The notes under the pieces: model-generated
Told to the model about the DNA's origin: nothing
The model's input: only the letters and a program-made list of their open reading frames with translations
Databases searched by the model: none
Position numbers and translations under genes: made by a program
Source: Candidatus Bathyarchaeota archaeon
GTDB taxonomy: Archaea; Thermoproteota; Bathyarchaeia; 40CM-2-53-6
Direction: 5' to 3'
Length of the DNA: 15,621 bases
Assembly: GCA_005884605.1 (NCBI GenBank)
Contig: VBBE01000150.1
Location: 1 to 15,621, forward strand
Shown here: in pieces, positions 1 to 5,617 of the stretch
Layout: every line of letters starts with the position of its first letter
How positions within the stretch are numbered: the stretch's first letter is position 1

Positions 1-38
1 TAGGATCAAGCTTTGAGGCTCCGCGACGACGGATCGTG

Positions 39-242
39 TCAAGACGGTCGCTCTCTTGCTCGATTAGCTAGAAGTGTTGCACGCGAACCTGTGACTGCTC
101 CTATGATGAAGGAGATGATGAACCCGACGAGGCCGGCGATGAGATAAGCAATTAGACCTGCGACAACTCCGGCGATAAGTCCTCCCACGATGGCGGTGGC
201 GCGCGCATACGTTCTCTTTTTCGCCGAGGGTTCTTCTGTCAA
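39..242 (-). CDS. small glycine-rich membrane protein
   Basis: A 67-residue protein of unknown function, starting with TTG. The first 15 residues are charged and polar (two Lys, two Arg). Residues ~16-52 form a continuous hydrophobic stretch rich in Gly and Ala with GxxxG-like spacing, long enough for one long or two tightly packed helices. The tail is basic (RARERPS). A GGAG sequence lies 12 bases ahead of the TTG, at the end of the preceding small membrane gene, whose stop codon is 4 bases away. It is the last complete gene of a minus-strand run purS, purQ, membrane protein, membrane protein, so it is probably co-transcribed. The glycine pattern resembles glycine-zipper membrane proteins, but I assign no function. 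Confidence 0.6.
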   Translation of the reverse strand: MTEEPSAKKRTYARATAIVGGLIAGVVAGLIAYLIAGLVGFIISFIIGAVTGSRATLLANRARERPS

Positions 243-245
243 GTC

Positions 246-452
246 TTATGGAATCTCCTCTTTCTTGTGCTCCTTTTTCGGAAGGATCAGGCCCACGCCC
301 AGTGCTATCAATATGAGACCATAGAAACCACCGAGAAAACCGATTCCTGCGATATAGGTGATGGAAAAGAATCCAACGAGAGAGATGATGCCTAGGGCGA
401 TGGAGAATATGCCGAGAACAAGACGGCGAGTAGAGCGAGTTTTTTCGGTCAG
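246..452 (-). CDS. small two-helix membrane protein, probable CTG start
   Basis: A 68-residue frame with two clear transmembrane segments at ~11-30 and ~35-57, a basic N-terminus (TEKTRSTRR) and a strongly charged tail (PKKEHKKEEIP). No ATG, GTG or TTG lies in frame between the upstream in-frame stop and the first helix. The only reasonable initiator is CTG at 452-450, with GGGAG 13 bases upstream. The next gene starts TTG-ACA-GAA at the same kind of spacing, so both proteins would begin with M-T-E, which supports the CTG. The frame lies between purQ, which ends 34 bases upstream, and another small membrane gene 4 bases downstream. Function is unknown; the topology suggests a helical hairpin. 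The alternative is a start lost by mutation or assembly error. Confidence 0.55.
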   Translation of the reverse strand: MTEKTRSTRRLVLGIFSIALGIISLVGFFSITYIAGIGFLGGFYGLILIALGVGLILPKKEHKKEEIP

Positions 453-486
453 TGGTCTATTTCTTCTCCCTTTCTCGCAGCTTCAA

Positions 487-1122
487 CTATCTTCCTCCTT
501 CGAGAGTCTCGATCATCGAGTCGAAAATCATCTTTCCTTCTGAATGATTGTCCGGGGTTAGAATGGGTATGGAGGCGCGTTCGGGGTGGGGCATGAGCCC
601 CATCACGTTTCCTTCCTTGTTGCAGATTCCGGCAATGTTGTCCATGGAGCCGTTAGGATTCGAATCCTGCGATGGAATATTGTTCTCGTCGACGTATCGT
701 AGAACGATCTGCTCTCTCTTCTCAAGTTCAGCAAGCTGGTTGTTGTCGAGATAGTATCGGCCTTCGTTGTGGGCGATTGGAATTCGCAGCGCCTGACCTT
801 TGTTTGCGAGTTTTGTGAACGGTGTTCTGGTGGATTCTATTTTGAGCCGTGTCCACTTGCAGACGAATCGTAACCCGGTGTTTCGAAGTACTGCGCCGGG
901 CAGGATTCCGGCTTCGACTAGTATCTGGAAGCCGTTGCATATTCCAAGGACTGGCTTGCCATTGTCTGTTGCCTCTCTAATGGTTTCGAGGCTTGGGCTT
1001 GTCGCGGCTATTGCGCCGGCGCGGAGGTAGTCGCCGTATGAGAAGCCTCCGGGCAGAACGTACGCGTCATATTGATGAGAATGACCGTTCCAGACGTGAA
1101 ATATGATTGATGACCGTGTTTG
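487..1122 (-). pseudogene. purQ: purQ, N-terminally truncated and lacking a start codon
   Basis: PurQ is the glutaminase subunit of phosphoribosylformylglycinamidine (FGAM) synthase and feeds ammonia to PurL in purine synthesis. The open frame runs 211 codons directly from the purS stop codon, in the same frame. It contains PGGFSYGDYLRAGAI (residues 24-38), the nucleophile elbow GICNGFQ (Cys62), AHNEGRYY and the His-Glu part of the triad in MPHPERA. Family members have about 30-40 more N-terminal residues, with a conserved FPGTN-type strand and loop. These are absent, and the other two frames of the adjoining purS region do not encode them. No ATG, GTG or TTG occurs in frame until after the active site. 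It is therefore either a real deletion at the purS-purQ junction or an assembly or sequencing deletion. The rest is free of stops and frameshifts, arguing for a very recent event or an artefact. Confidence 0.8.
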
Positions 1123-1386
1123 TTATCCTACGACCCGTACATGGCACGTGTGCGCAGCAGGATTGTAGATCCGAAGATCATCACAGAGTTTCCGAACTAG
1201 TTGCTCAGCATCTTCCGGTGATCTGGCTTCAACATTCATACGCAAGAACTTACCGGCTCGAACATTTGTCACCTGTGAGTAGCCTCCCTTTAGGATCAAA
1301 TTGTGGTGAATAGTCTCACCTTCAGGATCCCGCGCCAGAGGCTTGTTTTCCACTACCACTTCCACTGTGAAATCTTGCAGTGACAT
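1123..1386 (-). CDS. purS: PurS, FGAM synthase small subunit
   Basis: An 87-residue protein of normal PurS length. In archaea and Gram-positive bacteria PurS dimers bridge PurL and PurQ in the FGAM synthase complex, the fourth step of purine synthesis. Supporting features are the N-terminal strand FTVEVVVENK, the segment DPEGETIHHNLILKGGY (PurS proteins read DPxGxTI...L...GF here), the central VRAGKFLRMNVEA strand, and the C-terminal EQLVRKLCDDLRIYNPAA with the expected L-x-NPV/A-type ending. The ATG at 1386 is preceded by a CTTAAG TATA-like element about 30 bases upstream, consistent with a nearly leaderless transcript. It heads the minus-strand purine cluster and is followed without any gap by the truncated purQ frame. 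It is divergent from the Rieske oxygenase gene. Confidence 0.92.
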   Translation of the reverse strand: MSLQDFTVEVVVENKPLARDPEGETIHHNLILKGGYSQVTNVRAGKFLRMNVEARSPEDAEQLVRKLCDDLRIYNPAAHTCHVRVVG

Positions 1387-1413
1387 TGCGGAGAGAATGC
1401 TTCCTCAGCCTCC

Positions 1414-1419
1414 CTTAAG
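1414..1419. promoter_or_regulatory. CTTAAG TATA-like element between purS and the oxygenase gene
   Basis: A palindromic CTTAAG lies 30 bases ahead of the purS ATG, which is the right distance for an archaeal TATA box with a very short leader. On the plus strand it could serve the oxygenase gene only with a leader of about 60 bases. The same CTTAAG core precedes the coiled-coil gene near 10954. Confidence 0.4.
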
Positions 1420-1504
1420 CTCTTTTTCCATAACGCCTACGCCCCTAGAACAACTCCGAAGAGTTGACATTCTAGGCAGGGACCAGAGCAAGAATCTGAA
1501 CTCC

Positions 1505-2677
1505 ATGAAGACACTCCCGATGGAAGAATTCTTTGTAGACCCAAATATTGGTCGAGCCGAATCCTTGCCCGCTTCAGCGTTTGTAGACCCCGAATTTCTG
1601 GAACTGGAACTTGGGACTGTCTTTGCTCGAACCTGGCTGCTAACACCAAACGAAAACGATTCCCAAGAGGGACTGGCCACTTCCACAGACTCGATTGGGA
1701 AAACCAGTTCTCGGGTCCCCTTCAATCTTCTAGGAAAGCCGTTCTTCCTCCAGCGAGGCCAACATGGCAAGCTGAAGTGTTTTCCGAACGTTTGCACTCA
1801 TGCTTGGCATCCTCTCGTTGAATCGCCGAGCGTTAGAGAGGCTATAATCTGTCCACAGCACGGGCGCCAATTTGACAAAGAAGGGAGGTTCGTCTCCCAG
1901 GCAGGGTTTGAGAAGATGGATGGATTTCCACGGGAATCAGACCATCTGAGAAATGTTCACGTTGAGGAGTGGGGACAATGGGCCTTCGTCTCAACCGGCG
2001 AGCCACTGGCACCCTTCCGCGAGTTCATAGAGAAGGTTCAGCAATCCGTTCGAGGAATCAAACTGGCAGGCCTCAGGAGACATCGTTTTGATGGGGAAGT
2101 TCGGCAGGTTGAGGGAAACTGGAAACAGCACGCTTGGAACTACATGGACAACTTCCACATCAAGTTCGTTCACAAGGGACCGGGGGGACTAGCCGACGCC
2201 ATCGATCTGGCCTCCTACCGGACTGAGCTGTACAAATTCAGCGCTCTACAGTGGGCTTATGCACGGGACGAGGAGAACGGCTTCGACCCTCAGCTCCTAG
2301 CCGGCAGGTTCCGGGACCCGAAGAATCCTACCAGAAGAGTGTTTGCGTTGTGGTGGTTTATCTTTCCCAACATAACACTGAACTTCTATCCCTGGGGCTT
2401 ATCGGTCAATGTGTATATGCCGATTCCCGGGAAGCCTGACAAGACTCTGTTCTTATGGTTCCAGTACGCGCTGGACGAAGAAAGATTCCAGGGTCGAAAC
2501 AGCACCTGGCTAAGCGATCAAGTCGATGCTGAAGACCTTGAAGCGATCGGCCTCGTGAGCTCCGGTGCAAAGTCCGGATTTGCGCCTCGCGGACGATTTG
2601 CTCCAAATGAAGAAACAGGACCCCACTGGTTCCACAGACACGTGTACGAGACAGTTTTCGAACAGAGGACACCCTAG
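1505..2677 (+). CDS. Rieske non-heme iron oxygenase, large subunit type
   Basis: A 390-residue aromatic-ring-hydroxylating-type oxygenase. The Rieske [2Fe-2S] domain shows Cys97-x-His99 and Cys116-x2-His119 (CTH and CPQHG). The catalytic domain carries the mononuclear iron motif NWKQHAWNYMDNFHIKFVH with Asp215, His218 and His223. The third ligand is probably Asp344 or a neighbouring acid in QVDAEDLEAIGLVSSGAKSG. The end, HWFHRHVYETV, matches the conserved FHR-x-V tail. Overall it resembles the choline monooxygenase/glycine-betaine oxygenase branch of single-component hydroxylases, which demethylate or hydroxylate using electrons from a reductase. No reductase or ferredoxin gene is in the window, so substrate and partner are unknown. 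The ATG at 1505 (or 1520) fits where family homology begins. The frame stays open upstream to 1343, but that part overlaps purS and has no family character. Confidence 0.88.
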   Translation: MKTLPMEEFFVDPNIGRAESLPASAFVDPEFLELELGTVFARTWLLTPNENDSQEGLATSTDSIGKTSSRVPFNLLGKPFFLQRGQHGKLKCFPNVCTHAWHPLVESPSVREAIICPQHGRQFDKEGRFVSQAGFEKMDGFPRESDHLRNVHVEEWGQWAFVSTGEPLAPFREFIEKVQQSVRGIKLAGLRRHRFDGEVRQVEGNWKQHAWNYMDNFHIKFVHKGPGGLADAIDLASYRTELYKFSALQWAYARDEENGFDPQLLAGRFRDPKNPTRRVFALWWFIFPNITLNFYPWGLSVNVYMPIPGKPDKTLFLWFQYALDEERFQGRNSTWLSDQVDAEDLEAIGLVSSGAKSGFAPRGRFAPNEETGPHWFHRHVYETVFEQRTP

Positions 2678-2699
2678 TAGAGTGATTGGAGCTTAGACG

Positions 2700-3263
2700 T
2701 TGCCCAGCGAATTCTTGCCACGCGCCCATTCGAAGAGACTAGGAGAACTCGACGCGTCAAATTGGAAAGACCTAGAAGCCGGAAGGAATACTTCACGCAT
2801 TGACCCAGCCATACGAGGAATCATCTCATCACTCAACCATAGGGGATACCGGACTTTCTCGTCTTGCAGTGGAGGGCACAGATCAAATCTTCGTCGGAGA
2901 TTCGACCGTCACGAGAGCGGCTACATCGCCTTCTCCCCGCCCTCAAGAATTCCCTTCGCCCTTTATCTAGCCCTTCGTGGAAGAAATCACGACTTCATGT
3001 TCGAAGCTGAAGCGGTCATCCACGATGGAAATGGAGATAGAAGAGAGACAGTGTACACGCAGCTCGACTGGCAGCTCGTGGATCAAAGAAAACACCGACT
3101 GGAGTACTACGAGAAGCTGTTCCTCGAGATGAAGCGAGTCATCGATCTCTTTCCTGGACAACCAGATGATCACAAGAAAGTCTTGGCCGGCCTGATGGGA
3201 AAGCCCAACCTGACGCCAGCCTTGAGAATTGTGAAGGGTCAAATGAAACGGTTTGGCAAGTAG
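2700..3263 (+). CDS. protein with SSCSGGH motif, function unknown
   Basis: A 187-residue soluble basic protein starting at TTG 2700, with GGAG about 10 bases upstream; a second TTG lies at 2715. It begins 22 bases after the oxygenase stop codon and is probably in the same operon. Residues 36-60 read as a helix (AIRGIISSLNHRGY) followed by RTFSSCSGGH, with Cys56 and His60. This is reminiscent of the N-terminal SSCSGR motif of TYW3-like tRNA wybutosine enzymes, but the rest does not clearly match and the length is on the short side. A strand-rich middle (GYIAFSPPSRIPFALYLAL) is followed by a long charged helix (DQRKHRLEYYEKLFLEMKRVI) and a basic tail. I cannot name the family. A TYW3-like fold or a small archaeal family with a metal-binding or catalytic Cys/His are both possible. 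Confidence 0.7.
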   Translation: MPSEFLPRAHSKRLGELDASNWKDLEAGRNTSRIDPAIRGIISSLNHRGYRTFSSCSGGHRSNLRRRFDRHESGYIAFSPPSRIPFALYLALRGRNHDFMFEAEAVIHDGNGDRRETVYTQLDWQLVDQRKHRLEYYEKLFLEMKRVIDLFPGQPDDHKKVLAGLMGKPNLTPALRIVKGQMKRFGK

Positions 3264-3275
3264 CTAAACAAAATA

Positions 3276-3332
3276 GGGCAAACCTATCAAACGGAGAGAC
3301 GCTCTCCCCTAATGTCCCTTGGTCGTTTGCCC
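3276..3332. other. nested inverted repeats, possible structured RNA or terminator
   Basis: GGGCAAAC at 3276-3283 pairs perfectly with GTTTGCCC at 3325-3332. Inside lies a second perfect stem, GGAGAG (3293-3298) with CTCTCC (3302-3307), around a 3-base loop. The whole lies just after the stop codon of the SSCSGGH gene. No T-tract follows, so it is not a typical archaeal terminator. The 7-base outer stem suggests a tRNA acceptor, but the length (57) and the missing T arm rule out a tRNA. Confidence 0.45.
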
Positions 3333-3358
3333 GCCGGCTTCGCTCTTCTGAAAGGGTC

Positions 3359-3415
3359 TCTTGGTGAGGGGCCACCCAAGATCAACATGGCTTTCCGAAA
3401 GTTTGCCTTCGGCAA
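3359..3415. other. two further hairpins before the membrane protein gene
   Basis: TCTTGG (3359-3364) pairs with CCAAGA (3376-3381), and TTGCC (3403-3407) pairs with GGCAA (3411-3415) around a TTC loop. With the nested repeats at 3276-3332 this makes four stems in 140 bases of a 188-base non-coding stretch. No start codon with coding character was seen here on either strand. Confidence 0.35.
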
Positions 3416-3451
3416 CGACTAAAAGCGCGCTCAGTACAAGTCTTCTATGCC

Positions 3452-4126
3452 TTGCCCAACACCGGGGTTTTGAGAGTAGCTGAAGACCTTTTGCGGAGAA
3501 GAAAGGAAGTCTTCGCCAACATAAAGACTGGTCAGAACCTTAACAGGTTTATTCTGAACGCGAACCTTTGCACGATTCTCTTCGCGGCAATTTACGGAGC
3601 GACTATGGGAGCCTACCCTGGTGGGCTTCAGATCCTCTACAACATCATCAAGATACCACTTCTACTGCTCATCAGCCTCTACGTTGCACTGCCAACCTAT
3701 TACGTACTTGACGCATTTTCAGGAGGCGACATCAGCCTCAGACAGACAGCAGCCGTGATCCTATCCAGCTTCAGCATCATGTCCATAGTGCTACTTGCCT
3801 TTGTCCCGGTAAACCTCTTCTTCATCCTGACGACGCCGGGTCAGGGTTTCCAGACCTACGCCTTCATAGTTCTCCTCAACGTAGGAATATTCGCCATCGC
3901 CGGAATCGCGGGCCTAGTCTACCAGTTCGCAGGAATGGAAAGCATCCACTCTAACAGTCGCTGGGTAGAAGGTTTCCTCCTTAGCCTCCTCGTACAAGTC
4001 TTTGTTGGCACACAGATGGCCTGGGTTCTCAGGCCCTACTTTGATACCGGGCCGTTTCTGAGACCGCTGGAAGGGAACTTCTACATCGCGATGTTCAAAC
4101 TGCTCGCGCGGGTCCTAGGCGGATAA
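3452..4126 (+). CDS. five-helix integral membrane protein, function unknown
   Basis: A 224-residue membrane protein starting at TTG 3452, preceded at about 3419 by a weak TATA-like CTAAAAG that would give a nearly leaderless transcript. A basic amphipathic N-terminus (EDLLRRRKEVFANI) is followed by five hydrophobic segments at ~36-56, 62-86, 98-127, 135-160 and 172-192. The signature FVGTQMAWVLRPYF (184-197) ends the last helix. This motif and the layout resemble Yip1-like and related small membrane protein families found scattered in bacteria and archaea, whose roles are poorly defined. A possible re-entrant or amphipathic segment follows at the C-terminus (YIAMFKLLARVL). It is separated from its upstream neighbour by a structured 188-base intergenic region and converges with the RAM-domain gene. 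I am confident it is a membrane protein, not of its family. Confidence 0.75.
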   Translation: MPNTGVLRVAEDLLRRRKEVFANIKTGQNLNRFILNANLCTILFAAIYGATMGAYPGGLQILYNIIKIPLLLLISLYVALPTYYVLDAFSGGDISLRQTAAVILSSFSIMSIVLLAFVPVNLFFILTTPGQGFQTYAFIVLLNVGIFAIAGIAGLVYQFAGMESIHSNSRWVEGFLLSLLVQVFVGTQMAWVLRPYFDTGPFLRPLEGNFYIAMFKLLARVLGG

Positions 4127-4194
4127 TCAATAGACTTAGCTTCAAACATGGTTGTCGGACAGTGCGTCTCTGGCGGAGTATCCTCTGCGAGACG

Positions 4195-4207
4195 AAAGAA
4201 AAAAGGG
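4195..4207 (-). terminator. T-rich terminator of the RAM-domain gene
   Basis: On the minus strand, about 30 bases after the stop codon at 4236, the sequence reads CCCTTTTTTCTTTC. Pyrimidine and T-rich tracts of this kind without a stable hairpin are typical archaeal termination sites. A similar tract follows the surface protein gene that ends at 14203. Confidence 0.45.
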
Positions 4208-4235
4208 AGATTGGTCTTGGAGCTAACTAGTACGC

Positions 4236-4754
4236 TTACTGTTTGAAGAGTGGTGTGGGGGCGAGAAGTGTCTCGCTGCGAGTGATTCCGTGTAGAGTGG
4301 AGAGCTTCTCGAAGGCGGACTTAACGATCTCGTCAGAGGTCCTTGCCTGCCAGAGTGCTACGATGTCGAACTGGCCTGGGACTGTCCATGCCTCGATGAG
4401 GCCTGGGAAGGTCTTGAGCTGGTTGACGACTGTCTCGACTGGGCTGTTGATGTTGAAGAGGCCGATGCCGAGTGGCATCTGGTTCTGGAAGTGAGCGCCG
4501 TTGATGCCGTTGAAACCGAAGAGTGTCTGAGTAGTCTGGATACCTTGTATTTGGCGGATCTGGCTGACGAGTTGTACGATTTGTTCTGGGGTGTTCTGCT
4601 TTAGTCGTAGTGCTAAGTCGAAGCGTCCGGTGACTGGTGCGATGAGGTCGATGTTCGGGTTGTTCTTTAGCTCCTCGACCACGTTCTTCGTCATGCCGTG
4701 ATTGACGGTTGCGAAGACGTAGGCGGGATAGTTTGTGTTTTGCATAGATATCAT
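4236..4754 (-). CDS. tandem Lrp/AsnC ligand-binding (RAM) domain protein without HTH
   Basis: A 172-residue protein made of two RAM domains at ~9-80 and ~94-165. Each shows the beta-alpha-beta pattern of Lrp/AsnC effector domains: AYVFATVNHG, VVEELKNNPNIDLIAPVTGRFDLALRL, then IGLFNINSPVE, VNQLKTFPGLIEAWTVPGQFDIVALW. The GRFD and GQFD turns occupy the place of the family's G-x-x-D ligand-pocket turn. There is no DNA-binding domain. Such stand-alone RAM proteins form oligomers that sense amino acids or partner with full-length regulators. The start is ATG 4754 (or 4745). A strong promoter is present, with BRE-like AAAAGG followed by TTTATATA centred near 4790, giving a leader of about 10 bases. 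Divergent from the ACT-domain gene, with which it shares that TATA element. Confidence 0.85.
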   Translation of the reverse strand: MISMQNTNYPAYVFATVNHGMTKNVVEELKNNPNIDLIAPVTGRFDLALRLKQNTPEQIVQLVSQIRQIQGIQTTQTLFGFNGINGAHFQNQMPLGIGLFNINSPVETVVNQLKTFPGLIEAWTVPGQFDIVALWQARTSDEIVKSAFEKLSTLHGITRSETLLAPTPLFKQ

Positions 4755-4786
4755 CTTATTGCAGTTGTGTAATGGATATTACTTTG

Positions 4787-4800
4787 TATATAAACCTTTT
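4787..4800. promoter_or_regulatory. bidirectional TATA box for the two sensor genes
   Basis: TATATAAA at 4787-4794 reads TTTATATA on the minus strand, preceded there by AAAAGG (4800-4795) as a BRE. Minus-strand initiation near 4764 would give a 10-base leader to the RAM gene. Plus-strand initiation near 4817 would give about 27 bases to the ACT gene's ATG at 4844. Both genes lack another convincing TATA element. Confidence 0.7.
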
Positions 4801-4843
4801 AACTCGGAACCGCAGGTATTACAGTAGGAAGGCGCGATTGAGA

Positions 4844-5521
4844 ATGCCAGCTCTCACCCAGAAGATGACAGTACCAGAAGCCGTACGCCAGATCCTCACG
4901 AAGAACTACCCCATCTACCAATGCCTCAAGATGAAACTCACAAACTTCCACTCAGTCGCCGAACTAATCCAGCCACACGTCCAGCAACTAACAGGCCGAA
5001 AACCCACTATCAACACCCTAGTCGTAGCAATCAAGAGATTCTCAGACACGTTAGACGAACTGAAGTCCCTTGACCCAGTCAGGGCCCTCGAGAACACAAG
5101 AATCTCTCTTTCAAACGGAATAGCAGATGTAACTGTAAGGGCTCCCCGTGCAGAGTTTCCCAAGATACTCAACGAACTCTCAGAAATGTCCGCAGGGCTG
5201 ACGGAATTCCCCCACATCTTCCCACTCGCAAACTCGATCAAGATCATACTACCATCAGAGGATTACGAGCTGCTCCGGAAGAAACTCCGCCATCTCAACA
5301 TTGTCACTGTTCAACCGAACGTGGCAAAGCTCTCATTGTACTTGCCCACAAACGCCTGGGACACCCCCGGAATAGCGTCTTACATCACAGAACTGCTGTA
5401 TCGGAACGGCGTCAACATAATCGACGCTTTCCTTGGTCACGGAGACATCATCATAGTTGTAAACGAGCCGGATGGGCACACAGCATATGACGCATTGCGA
5501 CGAGTAGCCCAGACGCAATAG
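4844..5521 (+). CDS. ACT-domain protein, putative small-molecule-responsive regulator
   Basis: A 225-residue protein from ATG 4844. An in-frame ATG exists at 4772 but lies upstream of and overlaps the TATA box, so the extra 24 residues are unlikely to be translated. Residues 1-75 are helical (VPEAVRQILTKNYPIYQCLKMKL, then VAELIQPHVQQLTG and TLVVAIKRFSDTL) and look like a winged-helix type DNA-binding or dimerisation unit. A middle section, ~85-155, contains repeated strand-helix pairs. The C-terminal ~160-222 is an ACT domain (AKLSLYLPTN, TPGIASYITELLYRNGVNIID, GDIIIVV). ACT domains bind amino acids or nucleotides. Proteins of this layout are common in Thaumarchaeota and Bathyarchaeia, where they have no settled role. 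It is divergent from the RAM-domain protein, suggesting joint regulation. A short CCAGA/TCTGG hairpin follows the stop codon. Confidence 0.8.
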   Translation: MPALTQKMTVPEAVRQILTKNYPIYQCLKMKLTNFHSVAELIQPHVQQLTGRKPTINTLVVAIKRFSDTLDELKSLDPVRALENTRISLSNGIADVTVRAPRAEFPKILNELSEMSAGLTEFPHIFPLANSIKIILPSEDYELLRKKLRHLNIVTVQPNVAKLSLYLPTNAWDTPGIASYITELLYRNGVNIIDAFLGHGDIIIVVNEPDGHTAYDALRRVAQTQ

Positions 5522-5524
5522 ACC

Positions 5525-5536
5525 CCAGAAATCTGG
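5525..5536 (+). terminator. short hairpin after the ACT-domain gene
   Basis: CCAGA-AA-TCTGG begins 4 bases after the stop codon at 5519-5521. It could help 3' end formation, although no T-run follows and a two-base loop is strained, so support is weak. Confidence 0.2.
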
Positions 5537-5578
5537 CCGGACAGAGACAAGGTGGTCACGTCCTAACGTGGACTGTAC

Positions 5579-5590
5579 GAAAGTTTACCA
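5579..5590 (+). promoter_or_regulatory. candidate BRE/TATA of the DUF2332 gene
   Basis: CGAAAG followed by TTTACCA lies about 31 bases ahead of the ATG at 5618. The order of purine-rich BRE and T-rich TATA fits an archaeal core promoter with a leader of a few bases, though TTTACC is a weak TATA match. Confidence 0.35.
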
Positions 5591-5617
5591 CATACAACTT
5601 CCAGAACCATTTGGTCC

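Noticed and set aside
1..38. Start of another minus-strand gene (GGAG followed by TTG near the left edge)
   Set aside because: Only three codons are visible, so a gene such as purL cannot be supported.
1343..1504. Upstream extension of the oxygenase frame by 54 codons
   Set aside because: It overlaps purS and the purS promoter and has no oxygenase-like character; family similarity begins near the ATG at 1505.
3276..3332. tRNA with a GGGCAAA acceptor stem
   Set aside because: Only 57 bases between stem ends, no T-arm TTC motif and no D-arm, so it cannot be a tRNA.
4772..4843. Earlier ATG for the ACT-domain gene
   Set aside because: It would place the TATA box inside the coding sequence; ATG 4844 fits the promoter and the family start.
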